Shown: positions 1-9,275, counted from the first letter of the stretch. The stretch: 64,000 nt of DNA from Mycolicibacterium wolinskyi (GCF_002101965.1 NZ_LQQA01000013.1:310001-374000); one strand, 5' to 3'. Notes: generated by a model from the sequence alone, not told the origin. Made by a program: numbers and translations.

Positions 1-356
1 ACGCCTGCCGCACGGTCCCCGAGCGTTTCGCGGACGAGCACGAGATTCACCCGGACCGGACAGGATTGCGAAAGGTCGGTACGGGCCAGCGCTTCCGAGA
101 ACTGCCGGTCGGCGTCCTCCAGCCGGTTCTCCAGAACCGCGCGGGCACCGTCGGCGTAGTACGCCCTGGCGGGCTCGACGATATTCAGCACCCGCAGCAC
201 GGCCACATCACCGGCCATCGCCCCGGCGTCGCGATCGGCGAAGTTCGAGACGGCGGACTGGCCCGCGACACCGACCGACACGAGCTTGAGCACGGCGATG
301 ACGAGTAGCAGCGCGACGGGTGCGGAGAACACCAACAGCTTGCGGCGCAGGGTCAT
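1..356 (-). CDS. Membrane-anchored protein of the MoxR/VWA operon (partial, 3' end outside window)
   Basis: The frame opens with ATG at 356 and runs off the left edge, so only about 118 residues are visible. Residues 1-30 form one hydrophobic anchor (start MTLRRKLLVF), followed by an alanine-rich helical stretch ending near a Ser-Gln-Ser-Cys. The region around residues 50-95 (RAYYADGARAVLENRLEDAD) looks like a TPR-type helical hairpin, as in the TPR proteins of Bat/MoxR operons. Its start overlaps the stop of the VWA gene (ATGA, 353-356), so it is the last visible gene of a translationally coupled operon. The role is inferred from context only. Confidence 0.75.
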   Translation of the reverse strand, partial: MTLRRKLLVFSAPVALLLVIAVLKLVSVGVAGQSAVSNFADRDAGAMAGDVAVLRVLNIVEPARAYYADGARAVLENRLEDADRQFSEALARTDLSQSCPVRVNLVLVRETLGDRAAG

Positions 357-1273
357 GGCAGCGCCCCTACGTCGACGGGCCGGATGCGGCGAAACTCGCG
401 CAACGTCAGGTACAGCTCGATCAGGATGAGGATCGCGGCCAGGCCGGCGAAGATCCAGTAGAGCTCCAGGCGCGCGGCCACCGTCGTCGCATCGGCCGCC
501 CGGGTCGTGCCCTCGTCGTCCGGAAGCACCTCGGCGAGCGGCGCGGTGTCGCTGCGCAACACGTACGGCACCCCGATCTGGTCGGCGACGCCACGTAACG
601 CGGCGACCTCGGTACGGCCGTAGTTCAGCACCGCGCCACCGTCGACTGCATTCTCCTGCAGCTCGAATCGGCGTTGTGGCGCTTCGGATCCCACCGCGCC
701 GGCGCCGAGGTAGAACACGAGGTTCTGTGCGCGCGGGAACTGCTGCCTGGCGCTGATGAGCTGATAGCGCAGCACGGTGCCCGCCGCACCGACATTCGTG
801 AGTTCGTCGGGCGCGGCCTCCGGCGTCATCGCAGCGAGCAGCGGCCGAAGACTCCAGGTGTCGGCGGACAGTGGCCAATCCACCGAGGGCCGTGACGTGA
901 ATCCGAGAACCGAGAACCGCGCGTCGGGGTAGCGGTCGATCAGCGCGGCGATGTCGTCGTGCGCGGCCGCCATGCGCGTTCGCCCGTCGACGTCGCGCAC
1001 CGACATGTCAGCCGACCGGTCCAGTACCACAAAGACATTCGGCTCCCGGTCACCGGCAGCCCGGGCTGCCGCCTGGTCATCGCTGCCGATCGTCGGACGG
1101 GCCGCGGCCAGCAGCAGCAACAGTCCGGCCGCGGTCATCCCCGCCCAGCGCCACATCACCGTGCGGGTGCGTTCGGTGTCGGGTCGCCGACGCAGCATCA
1201 CAACTCGGGCGACGACCACGAGCACCGCCACCGCCGCGAGCAGCAGCGGAGGGAGTACGGGTTGCAGGGTCAC
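353..1273 (-). CDS. VWA domain membrane protein (BatA/BatB-like)
   Basis: About 306 residues. Two N-terminal membrane helices are followed by a von Willebrand A domain and a C-terminal helix (YWIFAGLAAILILIELYL), the layout of BatA/BatB proteins. The metal-site motif DRSADMS matches DxSxS loosely (D-x-S-x-x-M-S). I chose GTG at 1273 because it overlaps the upstream stop as GTGA (1270-1273); an in-frame ATG at 1294 would add 7 residues. VWA proteins beside MoxR ATPases are thought to bind partners in a metal-dependent way and help assemble or remodel periplasmic or envelope proteins. The actual client is unknown. Confidence 0.85.
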   Translation of the reverse strand: MTLQPVLPPLLLAAVAVLVVVARVVMLRRRPDTERTRTVMWRWAGMTAAGLLLLLAAARPTIGSDDQAAARAAGDREPNVFVVLDRSADMSVRDVDGRTRMAAAHDDIAALIDRYPDARFSVLGFTSRPSVDWPLSADTWSLRPLLAAMTPEAAPDELTNVGAAGTVLRYQLISARQQFPRAQNLVFYLGAGAVGSEAPQRRFELQENAVDGGAVLNYGRTEVAALRGVADQIGVPYVLRSDTAPLAEVLPDDEGTTRAADATTVAARLELYWIFAGLAAILILIELYLTLREFRRIRPVDVGALP

Positions 1274-2235
1274 CGGCGCACCACCACCGGCCACAGCGAC
1301 AGGGCGACCACTGCCAGCAGAGCCACGACGAGGCCGACATCGGGTGTTTCGATGGACCGGGTGGCGTTGTCCCCCCTCGACGCCGCACTCGGCGGGTGGT
1401 CTCTGATGTCGTCGAGCTGCCCATCGACCGCCGCACCGGCCTCAAAGGACCGTCCGCCGGTGCTGCGGGCGAGCTCGTCGAGTGGTCCCCCACCGGTGTC
1501 GGTGGCGAGCACGTTGACCTGGACTCCCGCGGCGGCGGCCATCTCGCGGACGCGTTCGTCGGTGAACAACTGCGCTCCGCCCGGCCCCGGAAGCGATTGC
1601 GGGCCGACATAGATCAGCGACCGGCGCTGCGGGGTCTTCTCGTCGAACGTCGGGAAACCGGTCAGGCACAGTGCAAGGACGTCTTCGACGTTCTCGGCGT
1701 AGTCGACGTAGGACACCGGCGCGACGAAGGGCTCACCGTCCTGCTGTTCGACCGGCTGCGCGTATGCGCCGAATTGGCCTGCGGCGTACTGGTAATCGCG
1801 GGTCAGTGGAATGACCCGCCGATTTGCCGAGGTGAGCCCGATCCGCTCGGTGCCGAATGAGGTGACCCGCTGGGCGAAGTACCGCATCGTCGCCGCGACC
1901 GCGGGTTCGGATACCGGCGCGCCGACACACACCATGATGTCCTCGGGCGCAAGGGCTTCGCTGGTCTGCGTGGTCGACGGCAGGCCCATCGGGCGGGCTG
2001 TGACGAGAACGGCTGCCGCGAACGCCGTGACGAGCAACGCGATCGACACGCAGGCGGTGATCGTGCGCACACGCACGGCGCGTAGGTATTCCGGCAATCG
2101 TGTCAGGCGCCGGGTGTTGGCCAGCGGACACAGCCGTTGACGGTCGACGCGGTGCGGCCACAGGAGCGCGTGAACCACGCAGCCGGCCAGCGCAACGCAA
2201 CCGACGATGACCACGATCCACCAGATCAGCTCCAT
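1270..2235 (-). CDS. Membrane protein with a degenerate VWA-like domain
   Basis: 321 residues. Two N-terminal membrane segments (about 4-27 and 58-80), a soluble domain of roughly 190 residues, and a C-terminal helix (about 298-318) match the topology of its VWA neighbour. Where a MIDAS motif should lie the sequence reads EDIMVCVGAPVS, with no DxSxS, so metal binding is probably lost. A second, later segment (RSLIYVGPQSLPGPGG) resembles the internal beta strand of a VWA fold. It overlaps both neighbours by a few bases. I infer a paired, non-metal-binding partner of the canonical VWA protein. Confidence 0.7.
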   Translation of the reverse strand: MELIWWIVVIVGCVALAGCVVHALLWPHRVDRQRLCPLANTRRLTRLPEYLRAVRVRTITACVSIALLVTAFAAAVLVTARPMGLPSTTQTSEALAPEDIMVCVGAPVSEPAVAATMRYFAQRVTSFGTERIGLTSANRRVIPLTRDYQYAAGQFGAYAQPVEQQDGEPFVAPVSYVDYAENVEDVLALCLTGFPTFDEKTPQRRSLIYVGPQSLPGPGGAQLFTDERVREMAAAAGVQVNVLATDTGGGPLDELARSTGGRSFEAGAAVDGQLDDIRDHPPSAASRGDNATRSIETPDVGLVVALLAVVALSLWPVVVRR

Positions 2236-2699
2236 GCGCGGATCAGCTCCTCGGCGGATTCGCTTGCCACGCCGACGTCGACCGTCGAACGATCGTTGAA
2301 TTGCACGTCGGTCAACTCCGACAGGATCGGCGCGGCCGGGGCGAGCGTGCTCGCCGCGATGTCGTCGACCTGCATGTACTGCGCGCGAATCCCCGTCGTC
2401 GCGTGCAGGAACGTCCGTAACTCACGGCTCAGCGCAGCCCCGGCAGGTCCAGCAGCCAGATCGCCCGCACGATAACGGTTTCCGATCGACCGGACGGCAC
2501 GCGTGGCACGGCGCTTGATCAATTCCTCGCGGGCGGCCCCGAGGATCGGCAGATCACGCAGGCGCTGATTCAAGGATGTCAGGACGAACACCGCTGTGTA
2601 CCAAACGATCAGCACCACGATCAGCGCCCCGGCGAGCCACCACCAGGACGACGAGTACGGGGACGGGCCGATCACGTACCGCAACAAGTCATCCGGCAC
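2226..2699 (-). CDS. Single-span membrane protein of the MoxR/VWA operon
   Basis: 157 residues from a GTG start at 2699. One strong membrane helix (about 20-41, WWLAGALIVVLIVWYTAVFV) is followed by a basic cytoplasmic region. In position and topology it resembles the DUF4381-type proteins found between DUF58 and VWA genes in such operons, but I do not recognise the sequence itself. It overlaps the DUF58 stop by 11 bases and the next start by 10, so it is clearly part of the operon. Confidence 0.75.
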   Translation of the reverse strand: MPDDLLRYVIGPSPYSSSWWWLAGALIVVLIVWYTAVFVLTSLNQRLRDLPILGAAREELIKRRATRAVRSIGNRYRAGDLAAGPAGAALSRELRTFLHATTGIRAQYMQVDDIAASTLAPAAPILSELTDVQFNDRSTVDVGVASESAEELIRAWS

Positions 2700-3555
2700 G
2701 CGCGTACACCCCCGTCATCGCGGTCAGGGCCGCCCGGATCCGCTGGCTGCTGCCGATCTGGGCGTGCGGGACGCGATGCGTCGTCAGGAACTCCGAAAGC
2801 TGTTCCCGCCGCGCCTCTTCAGCACGTTGATACGCGTCGATCACGTGCTTGTCCAGTTTGTCGAGCACGAAGCTGCCGTCGGCGACATCGAACGCGCGTC
2901 CGTCGTCATCGGTGCCTGCCACCGCGGACGCGTCGGCGACCATGGTCCACAACACGTCGTGGCGCGCGCTCAGGGAGCGCAGGACATCGGCCAGCCGATC
3001 GCTGACCTCGGGTTCGTCGGACACGACGAACACGAGCAGCGGGTGCCGGTAGTGGCGGGCCACCCACTCCAGTTGCACGAGGATGTCGCTCGGGCCGGGT
3101 TTAGTCGTCGCGTGGTGGTGGAACCGGTGCAGCATGCTCTCGATGTGGGTCTCGCCGCGACGCAGCCGGATGTCGACACAGCCGCGACGGTCGCCCAGCA
3201 CCATGCCGATCTCGTCGGAACGGGGCAGGGTGATGAGACCGATCGCACCGATGATGTTCTCTGCGACATCCCTTTTCGGCTCACCCGACGGCGCCAGCGC
3301 CGACGTGTTCCGTCCCGCGTCGGCCACCACGAGGATTTTGTGGTGTTTCTCGGAGACGAACCGTTTGATCAGAGTGTGGCCCGAGCGCGCCGACGCCTTC
3401 CAGTCGATGTCGCGGACGTCGTCTCCGGGGACGTAGGGACGTAGTTCGTCGAATTCGAGGCTGCGCGTGTGGATCAGCGCGTAGCGGCCGCCTTCGAGCA
3501 GGCCGCCGGCGTCGCGGCCGAAATACGCCTTGGCAGAGTCGAGATGCTTGCCCAC
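2689..3555 (-). CDS. DUF58 domain protein
   Basis: 288 residues, GTG start at 3555, 16 bases after the MoxR stop. The DUF58 signature is clear near the N terminus: LRPYVPGDDVRDIDWKASAR, followed by a VWA-like core (ILVVADAGRNT). DUF58 proteins are nearly always encoded next to MoxR ATPases and VWA proteins and are assumed to act with them in envelope protein assembly. No membrane segment is evident, unlike some DUF58 proteins, so it is probably cytosolic and recruited by the membrane VWA proteins encoded downstream. Confidence 0.9.
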   Translation of the reverse strand: MGKHLDSAKAYFGRDAGGLLEGGRYALIHTRSLEFDELRPYVPGDDVRDIDWKASARSGHTLIKRFVSEKHHKILVVADAGRNTSALAPSGEPKRDVAENIIGAIGLITLPRSDEIGMVLGDRRGCVDIRLRRGETHIESMLHRFHHHATTKPGPSDILVQLEWVARHYRHPLLVFVVSDEPEVSDRLADVLRSLSARHDVLWTMVADASAVAGTDDDGRAFDVADGSFVLDKLDKHVIDAYQRAEEARREQLSEFLTTHRVPHAQIGSSQRIRAALTAMTGVYARAG

Positions 3556-3571
3556 AGTGGTCCCACCGACC

Positions 3572-4573
3572 TCACGGGACGGGAACCGCGCGCAGCACCG
3601 CGTCGACGACGACGTCGGGGGTGACCCTTGCGCTGGCGGCCTCGAAGCCCAGGATCAAGCGATGCCGCAAAACGCGATGGGCAAGCCGGGCAATGTCATC
3701 GGGCACCACGTGACCGCGGCCCCGCAGCACCGCCAGCGCCCGGGCGGTTCGGCAGAACGCGATCGTGGCGCGCGGGCTGGCCCCGTATTCGATGAGCCGG
3801 GCGAGGTTGGCGGGCAGGTGCTTGTCGGGTTCCCTCGTGACGCCCACCAGACGGCTCGCGTATTCGATCAACGCACGGTCGAGGTGTACGGACCGGACGA
3901 TGTCCTGGACGCGGCGCACATCGTCGATGCTGACGACGGGTGCGGCGCGGTGCGCCCGGTCGTACAGTCCGGCGTCCATCCGCTCGATGATCTCGACCTC
4001 GTCGTCGGTCGACGGGTAGTGCACGAGTTCCTTGAGCATGAACCGGTCGGTCTGGGCCTCCGACAGCGGATACGTGCCTTCCTGATCGACCGGGTTCTGC
4101 GTCGCCATCACCAGGAACGGTTCGGGAATCGGATATTCGACGCCCGCGATCGTGGTCTGGCGTTCCTCCATCGCCTCGAGCATCGCGCTCTGTGTCTTGG
4201 CGCTCGAGCGGTTGATCTCGTCGAGCAGCACGATGTTGGCGTGCACCGGGCCGAGTTGCGTGGCGAACGAGTTGGTGGCGGCCTCGTAGATCTGCGTGCC
4301 GATGATGTCGCTCGGCAACAGGTCGGGTGTGCACTGGATGCGGCGGAAGCTGCCGTCGATGGATTCGGCCACGACCCGCGCGGCCGTCGTCTTGGCCAAT
4401 CCCGGGACGCTTTCGACCAGCAGATGACCGCCGGCGAGCAGCGCCACGAGCATCGATTCCCGCAGATGGTTCTGCCCCACGACCTTGGCCGAGAACGCCG
4501 ACGCGACCGCGCCGACGATGTGCTGGGCTTCGGCCACGTCACGCTGGTCAAACTGCAATCGCGGTGCTGTCAT
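3572..4573 (-). CDS. MoxR family AAA+ ATPase
   Basis: 333 residues, the usual MoxR length. The Walker A is present in its typical MoxR form (VPGLAKTT, about residue 57), Walker B with sensor is VLLDEINRSSAKTQ, and the following MEERQ motif is diagnostic. ATG at 4573 is preceded by a good ribosome site (GGAAGGACCC). It is the first gene of a six-gene minus-strand operon with DUF58 and VWA proteins. MoxR ATPases act as chaperones that use ATP to mature or insert partner complexes; here the partners are presumably the membrane VWA proteins. Confidence 0.95.
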   Translation of the reverse strand: MTAPRLQFDQRDVAEAQHIVGAVASAFSAKVVGQNHLRESMLVALLAGGHLLVESVPGLAKTTAARVVAESIDGSFRRIQCTPDLLPSDIIGTQIYEAATNSFATQLGPVHANIVLLDEINRSSAKTQSAMLEAMEERQTTIAGVEYPIPEPFLVMATQNPVDQEGTYPLSEAQTDRFMLKELVHYPSTDDEVEIIERMDAGLYDRAHRAAPVVSIDDVRRVQDIVRSVHLDRALIEYASRLVGVTREPDKHLPANLARLIEYGASPRATIAFCRTARALAVLRGRGHVVPDDIARLAHRVLRHRLILGFEAASARVTPDVVVDAVLRAVPVP

Positions 4574-4645
4574 GGGTCCTTCCGATACGACTCCTCCCCT
4601 GCCGTATGTACCCAGGCTTTGCCAATGTCATGCACGAGGTGGCGT

Positions 4646-5533
4646 TTACGCCTGCGACAACGCCTCCGACGACATCAGCGGGATGTGCGGTGCACCGGGC
4701 CGCAGCCAGGTGGCGACGTTGCGCACGTAGTCCTTGAAGACCGCCAGCGGATAGGGGTCCTCCTTGATCTGCGTGCCCGGCAGTTCGGTGACGAAGGACG
4801 GCGCGCCGCGATCGGTGTCCCAGTTGTAATCGGCGAAGTGGTGGAACGTCGATTCGGCGAGGGCGCGGCCCATCGGGCGACCGGCCGCGGTGACTTCGCC
4901 GTCGAGCAGCACGGCGAGATTGAAACGCCGTCCGGTCGCCTTGCTGCGTCCTTGCGCCAGGACCGACGTGAACGAACCGGTCGGTGACACCAGCCCCTCG
5001 TGCGGGTGCGCCGGAAACCACTCGATCCGCCCGCTCGCGGTCTTGTCCGTGCGCAGAAGTTCGTGCACCGGACCGTCGGTCAGCACCGGCTGGTAGTCGC
5101 CGTTCGCGCCGGAGTGATAGTTGGGCCACGAGATGTCCGGGTTGTCCGGGTCGTCGCACATCGTCGCCGGGTCGATGCTCTTGTCGTGGAACTCGTTGAC
5201 GACGCCGAGCGATCCGAGGCAGTTCAGGCAACATCCCAGATCTTGGTGATCGCGGGCGGTGAGAACTCCGCCGCCGTTCTCCCGGAATTGGAGGATCGCG
5301 GCCGCCTCGGTGGCGGTCAGACCGTCGCCGACGTCGACGCACATGAGCCACAGCTGATCGAATCCCAGTTTGTCGATGTGGCTGAGCACCAGGTCGTCGG
5401 TGTTGTCGACGCGGTTGCGCGCGACCACCTGATGCCCGGCCGCCCTCAGCTCCTCGGCCAGCAGCGAGAACCGGCTGACATCCCAGTCGTTGGGATTCTC
5501 CGCAATCGTGGTCTGCAGCAGTATCTTCGACAT
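4646..5533 (-). CDS. Conserved protein with apparent class I amidotransferase-like (ThuA/DUF4350-like) fold
   Basis: 295 residues with no signal peptide or membrane segment. The alternating strand/helix pattern (SKILLQTTIAENPNDWD; LAEELRAAGHQVVAR; FDQLWLMCVDVGDG; EAAAILQFRENGGGVLTARDHQD) is that of a ThuA/GATase1-like flavodoxin-type fold. A Cys-Cys-x-x-Cys stretch (GCCLNCLG) lies near the position of a GATase nucleophile, but I cannot confirm a catalytic triad. It sits 72 bases downstream-facing from the MoxR promoter region on the same strand and may be unrelated to that operon. Function unknown. Confidence 0.7.
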   Translation of the reverse strand: MSKILLQTTIAENPNDWDVSRFSLLAEELRAAGHQVVARNRVDNTDDLVLSHIDKLGFDQLWLMCVDVGDGLTATEAAAILQFRENGGGVLTARDHQDLGCCLNCLGSLGVVNEFHDKSIDPATMCDDPDNPDISWPNYHSGANGDYQPVLTDGPVHELLRTDKTASGRIEWFPAHPHEGLVSPTGSFTSVLAQGRSKATGRRFNLAVLLDGEVTAAGRPMGRALAESTFHHFADYNWDTDRGAPSFVTELPGTQIKEDPYPLAVFKDYVRNVATWLRPGAPHIPLMSSEALSQA

Positions 5534-5656
5534 CGGGGTTTACCTTTCGTGTCCGTCGAACCAAGACTGGCCGTTGTGCGGCCGGACCGGACCCTTGGAA
5601 ATCCGTGGTCAACAGTCCGTAGTGGAACGACGCTGCCCCGAGCTCAGTTCACCGCA

Positions 5657-6823
5657 TCAGTCGGTCTGCAGGGTCAGCACACTGATGTCGGGTGGCGCGC
5701 CGACGCGCACGGGCGGACCCCAGAAACCCGCGCCGCGAGAGACGTACAGCTGCGTGTCGCCGAAATTGGACAACCCGGCGAGCGACGGTTGCACGGCCTG
5801 CACCACATAGTGGAACGGCCACATCTGCCCGCCGTGCGTGTGTCCCGACAGCTGCAGGTCCACCCCGCGGTCGGCCGCCTCGGCCACCTGGACCGGCTGG
5901 TGCGCGAGGAGCACCGTCGGCCGCGCCCGATCCGTACCGACCAGCGCGCGGTCGAAGTCCGGGGGCTCGGCGATGGACTCACCGGCGACGTCATTGACTC
6001 CGACCAGATCGAACCCGGCACTCCCGCGCCGAATCAGCGTGTTCTCGTTGCGCAACGTGTGGATACCCAGCCGGTCCAACTCGCGAAGCCATGCGGTCGT
6101 GTCGTCGACGAAGTACTCGTGATTGCCCGTCACGAAGAAGGTTCCGTCACGAGAAACCAGATCCCGCAACGGTTCTGCGGCCGCCCCGAGTTCCTCGACC
6201 GTGCCGTCCACGAGGTCGCCCACGATCGCGACGAGGTCGGGCGCGGTCTCGTTGATCATCTCGACGATCCGCTCGGTGTGCGCACGCCCCGCCAACGGGC
6301 CGAGGTGAATGTCCGACACCACGGCGATCCGAAACCCGTTGAACGCCGGATCGAGTCGGCGTAGCCGCACCGGCACACGCAACAGATCCGGCGGCCCGAG
6401 CGCGCTGGCCATGCCTGCCCCGACCAAACCGGCCGACGCCACACCCGCGGCCACGGCGCTCGCACGGGCCAGGAACAGCCGTCGGTTGACGCCCGGCTCT
6501 GGGTCCTCGACGGCGGGTGGTTCAGGGGCGCGCCGCACCCAGCCGCGCAGCGCCAGCCGAACCGGCTCCAACACGAGCAAGGTGAGGAAGAGGTAGACCG
6601 CCAGGGCGAACCAGACATAGCCGGGCCACGCGAACCACGCCGACTCGGTCAGCCCGATGACCCGCGGCAGGATCAGCGTCGCGAACAACAGCACGGTGAG
6701 CGCGAGAAGGATCGTGGTGAGCAGCCACCGCGCGCGACCCGGCGACGTCGTGTTCTTGATGACGCGGACCCAGATGTAGAAGTGCATCAGCCCGAGAATC
6801 GTGGCGAGAACGACGATGAACAT
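5657..6823 (-). CDS. Membrane-anchored metallophosphoesterase
   Basis: 388 residues. Three N-terminal membrane helices (about 1-18, 34-56, 66-88) and a further hydrophobic stretch after an RR pair (RRLFLARASAVAAG) precede a calcineurin-type phosphoesterase domain. All family metal ligands are visible: SDIHLG, GDLVDG, GNHEY and SGHTHGGQ. This architecture matches YkuE/YaeI-like phosphodiesterases that act at the outer face of the membrane. The ATG at 6823 has a GAGGAAG ribosome site close by. The substrate is unknown, and no neighbour suggests one. Confidence 0.92.
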   Translation of the reverse strand: MFIVVLATILGLMHFYIWVRVIKNTTSPGRARWLLTTILLALTVLLFATLILPRVIGLTESAWFAWPGYVWFALAVYLFLTLLVLEPVRLALRGWVRRAPEPPAVEDPEPGVNRRLFLARASAVAAGVASAGLVGAGMASALGPPDLLRVPVRLRRLDPAFNGFRIAVVSDIHLGPLAGRAHTERIVEMINETAPDLVAIVGDLVDGTVEELGAAAEPLRDLVSRDGTFFVTGNHEYFVDDTTAWLRELDRLGIHTLRNENTLIRRGSAGFDLVGVNDVAGESIAEPPDFDRALVGTDRARPTVLLAHQPVQVAEAADRGVDLQLSGHTHGGQMWPFHYVVQAVQPSLAGLSNFGDTQLYVSRGAGFWGPPVRVGAPPDISVLTLQTD

Positions 6824-6872
6824 GCACTTCCTCTGCGGGTCGGATGTTCATCAGCTTATTTCGCCACCAGAA

Positions 6873-8054
6873 TTAGGGCTTGAGCATGATCTTGACCGCG
6901 CCGTCCGCCTTCTTCTGGAAGATCTCGTAGGCGTGCGGGGCTTTGTCGAGGCTCAGGACGTGTGTGGCGAATGTGTCGACGCCGAGCGGATCGTCGTCGG
7001 TGAGCAGCGGCATGATGTCGTCGGCCCACTTCTTGACATTGGCCTGGCCCATCCGCAGCTGGATCTGCTTGTCGAACAACGTCATCATCGGCATCGGGTC
7101 CGCCATGCCGCCGTAGACACCGATCAACGACACGGTGCCGCCGCGGCGCACGATGTCGATCGCCGAGTAGAGCGCATCGAGCCGGTCGACCCCCGCCTTC
7201 TGCATCATGGGTTTCGCGATCGCGTCAGGTAGCAACGCGGTCACCTTGTGCATCATCGACGCGACGGGTGAACCGTGCGCCTCCATGCCGACGGCGTCGA
7301 TCACCGAGTCGGTTCCCCGCCCCTCGGTCATGTCGCGGATCACGTCGCCCAGCGGAACGCCGAGCGAGCGCAGATCGACGGTACGAATCCCGCGAGACTT
7401 CGCCCGTTCCAAGCGTTCCGGCACCAGATCGGCTGCGATGACGTCGTAGCCGAGGTGCTGGGCGATCCGGGCCGACATGTCACCGATGGCCCCCAGCCCC
7501 AGGACCGTCACCGAACCGCCCTTCGGGATCTCGGCGTACGCGACGGCCTGCCACGCCGTCGGCAAGACGTCCGACAAGTAGACGAACCGGGAGTCCGGCG
7601 GCCCTTCGGGGACCTTGATGTGGGTGAACTGGGCCTGCGGCACGCGCAGGTACTGGGCCTGTCCGCCGGGGACCTGACCGTACAGCTCGGAATAGCCGAA
7701 CAGTGCGGCCCCCATGCCCTGGTCGCGCACCTGCGTCGTCTCGCACTGCGTGTAGAGCTGCTGGTCGCACATGAAGCAGTGCCCACACGAGATCTGAAAC
7801 GGGATCACCACACGGTCACCGACGGCGAGCCCGTCGACTTCGGAACCCACCTCGCGCACGATGCCCATCGGTTCGTGGCCCAGGATGTCGCCCTCGTGCA
7901 TGAAGGCCCCCAGCACCTCGTACAGGTGCAGATCGGATCCGCAGATGTTGGTCGACGTCACCTCGATGATGGCGTCCGTGGGTTCCTGGATCTCGGGATC
8001 CGGCACGGTATCCACCCGCACATCGCGGCGCCCATGCCAGGTAACAGCTTTCAC
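6873..8054 (-). CDS. Zinc-dependent alcohol dehydrogenase (formaldehyde dehydrogenase-like subfamily)
   Basis: 393 residues from GTG at 8054 with a GGGAG ribosome site. Catalytic zinc ligands are seen in NICGSDLH and GHEPMG, four structural-zinc cysteines in SCGHCFMC...C (about residues 95-110), and a Rossmann motif GLGAIGD. The long C-terminal loop and GHEPMGIV motif place it among glutathione-independent formaldehyde dehydrogenase-like proteins, which are often annotated simply as zinc alcohol dehydrogenases. It is transcribed away from a flavin reductase gene. The substrate cannot be read from the sequence. Confidence 0.9.
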   Translation of the reverse strand: MKAVTWHGRRDVRVDTVPDPEIQEPTDAIIEVTSTNICGSDLHLYEVLGAFMHEGDILGHEPMGIVREVGSEVDGLAVGDRVVIPFQISCGHCFMCDQQLYTQCETTQVRDQGMGAALFGYSELYGQVPGGQAQYLRVPQAQFTHIKVPEGPPDSRFVYLSDVLPTAWQAVAYAEIPKGGSVTVLGLGAIGDMSARIAQHLGYDVIAADLVPERLERAKSRGIRTVDLRSLGVPLGDVIRDMTEGRGTDSVIDAVGMEAHGSPVASMMHKVTALLPDAIAKPMMQKAGVDRLDALYSAIDIVRRGGTVSLIGVYGGMADPMPMMTLFDKQIQLRMGQANVKKWADDIMPLLTDDDPLGVDTFATHVLSLDKAPHAYEIFQKKADGAVKIMLKP

Positions 8055-8158
8055 AGCAAGACTCCCATCGCCGATGTTGCGGTGTGGCTACCCCGGCGGC
8101 CGTTCCCCAAACACCTGGCACGGGCATACTGCTGTCATGCGATTGAGGGGTCGATGCG

Positions 8159-8656
8159 ATGTCTGATGACCGCGTGGCAGCGTTCGAGGATCTCGTAGGT
8201 CTGCTCGACTACCCGATGTTCGTCGTCACCGCCAGGGCCGGGGACAGGTTGGGCGGCTGCCTCGTGGGGTTCGCCACGCAGTCGAGTATCAATCCGCCGA
8301 TGTTCCTTGTCGGTCTGTCGCGCAAGAACCACACGTTCTCGATCGCGCAGGATGCGACACACCTGGGCGTACACCTGGTGTCACGTAACGAGATCGACCT
8401 CGCCCGCTGGTTCGGCACCCAAACCGGCGATACGGTCGACAAGTTCGAACGCTGCCGCTGGCACGAAGGTCCGGCAGGCACCCCGATCCTCGATGCCGCA
8501 GGCGCATGGTTCGTGGGAGCGATCACCGAGAGATTCGACCTCGGCGACCATGTCGGGCATCTGCTGAAACCTGTTGCCGCGCACGCGACGGGGCGCCGGC
8601 ACACCTGGGTGAGCTTCACCGACGTCAAAGATCTCGAACCCGGCCACGAAGCCTGA
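8159..8656 (+). CDS. Flavin reductase family protein (FMN-binding split barrel)
   Basis: 165 residues. The sequence has the flavin-reductase split-barrel pattern: YPMFVVTARAG at the first strands, then GCLVGFATQSSINPPMFLVGLS, in which the T/S-Q-S-S-I region binds FMN phosphate in this family. Such proteins use NAD(P)H or F420 to reduce FMN for partner monooxygenases, or act alone. A GAGGGG ribosome site precedes ATG 8159. No monooxygenase gene lies nearby, so the partner is unknown. Confidence 0.88.
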   Translation: MSDDRVAAFEDLVGLLDYPMFVVTARAGDRLGGCLVGFATQSSINPPMFLVGLSRKNHTFSIAQDATHLGVHLVSRNEIDLARWFGTQTGDTVDKFERCRWHEGPAGTPILDAAGAWFVGAITERFDLGDHVGHLLKPVAAHATGRRHTWVSFTDVKDLEPGHEA

Positions 8657-8667
8657 CGTGCCGGCGA

Positions 8668-9264
8668 TCAACAGGATTCGAGTCTGGCGGCGAGCACAGC
8701 GGTCCACTCCGCGAGGTACCGGTCGTCCGGGACGTGGGACCGCGTCCGGTGTACGAGATGGCTCATGAAGCGGACGCCGAGGATTCCGTTGACTCCCAGC
8801 GCCGCCAGCGCCTCGCAATCGCTCTGCGGCAGTTGCGGTTTCCACGCGCTGATCCACTCGGCGAGTTCGCCGTTCAGCCCGTCGATGAGCGCACTGTAGG
8901 CAGTGTCAAGGCGCGCTGAGCGCCCGGCCGGGGTCCGCGCGGCGATCTGCAGCATCTCGATCTCCTCGTCGACGACGCCGAGCAGGTAACGGCCGAGGAC
9001 CGTGAGCTCGGCCCGCAGGTCATCGAGCCCGGCGAACAACGCGCGGATGTCTCGCATGGCGCGACGGCGGTCGAGCTGCCGATCGATACCCGCTTCCAGC
9101 AGGGCGTCCTTCGACTTGAAGTGGCGGTACAGGGCTCCCGATCCCGGTGCCAGGCCCGCCGCGGCCTCGATCTGCGAAACGCTCGTCGCATCGAAACCCT
9201 TGTCGCTGAACAACCGCATCGCCTCGGTGACCAGGCGTTCACGCGTCGACGCAGATGCAGCCAT
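8668..9264 (-). CDS. TetR family transcriptional regulator
   Basis: 198 residues when started at ATG 9264; an upstream in-frame codon at 9285 lies inside the putative operator and is less likely. The N-terminal helix-turn-helix is typical: RERLVTEAMRLFSDKGFDAT, then VSQIEAAAGLAPGSGALYRHF. The C-terminal ligand domain is not recognisable. It is divergent from the UbiB-like kinase gene, and a perfect 12-bp palindrome lies just upstream of its start, so it probably represses itself and perhaps the kinase gene. Confidence 0.93.
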   Translation of the reverse strand: MAASASTRERLVTEAMRLFSDKGFDATSVSQIEAAAGLAPGSGALYRHFKSKDALLEAGIDRQLDRRRAMRDIRALFAGLDDLRAELTVLGRYLLGVVDEEIEMLQIAARTPAGRSARLDTAYSALIDGLNGELAEWISAWKPQLPQSDCEALAALGVNGILGVRFMSHLVHRTRSHVPDDRYLAEWTAVLAARLESC

Positions 9265-9275
9265 TGACCTCTCCA

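Noticed and set aside
3530..4987. Long plus-strand open frame (about 485 codons) opposite the MoxR gene
   Set aside because: It is the antisense frame of the MoxR and following gene. High GC content leaves such frames open; composition is arginine/histidine/glutamine-rich with no domain.
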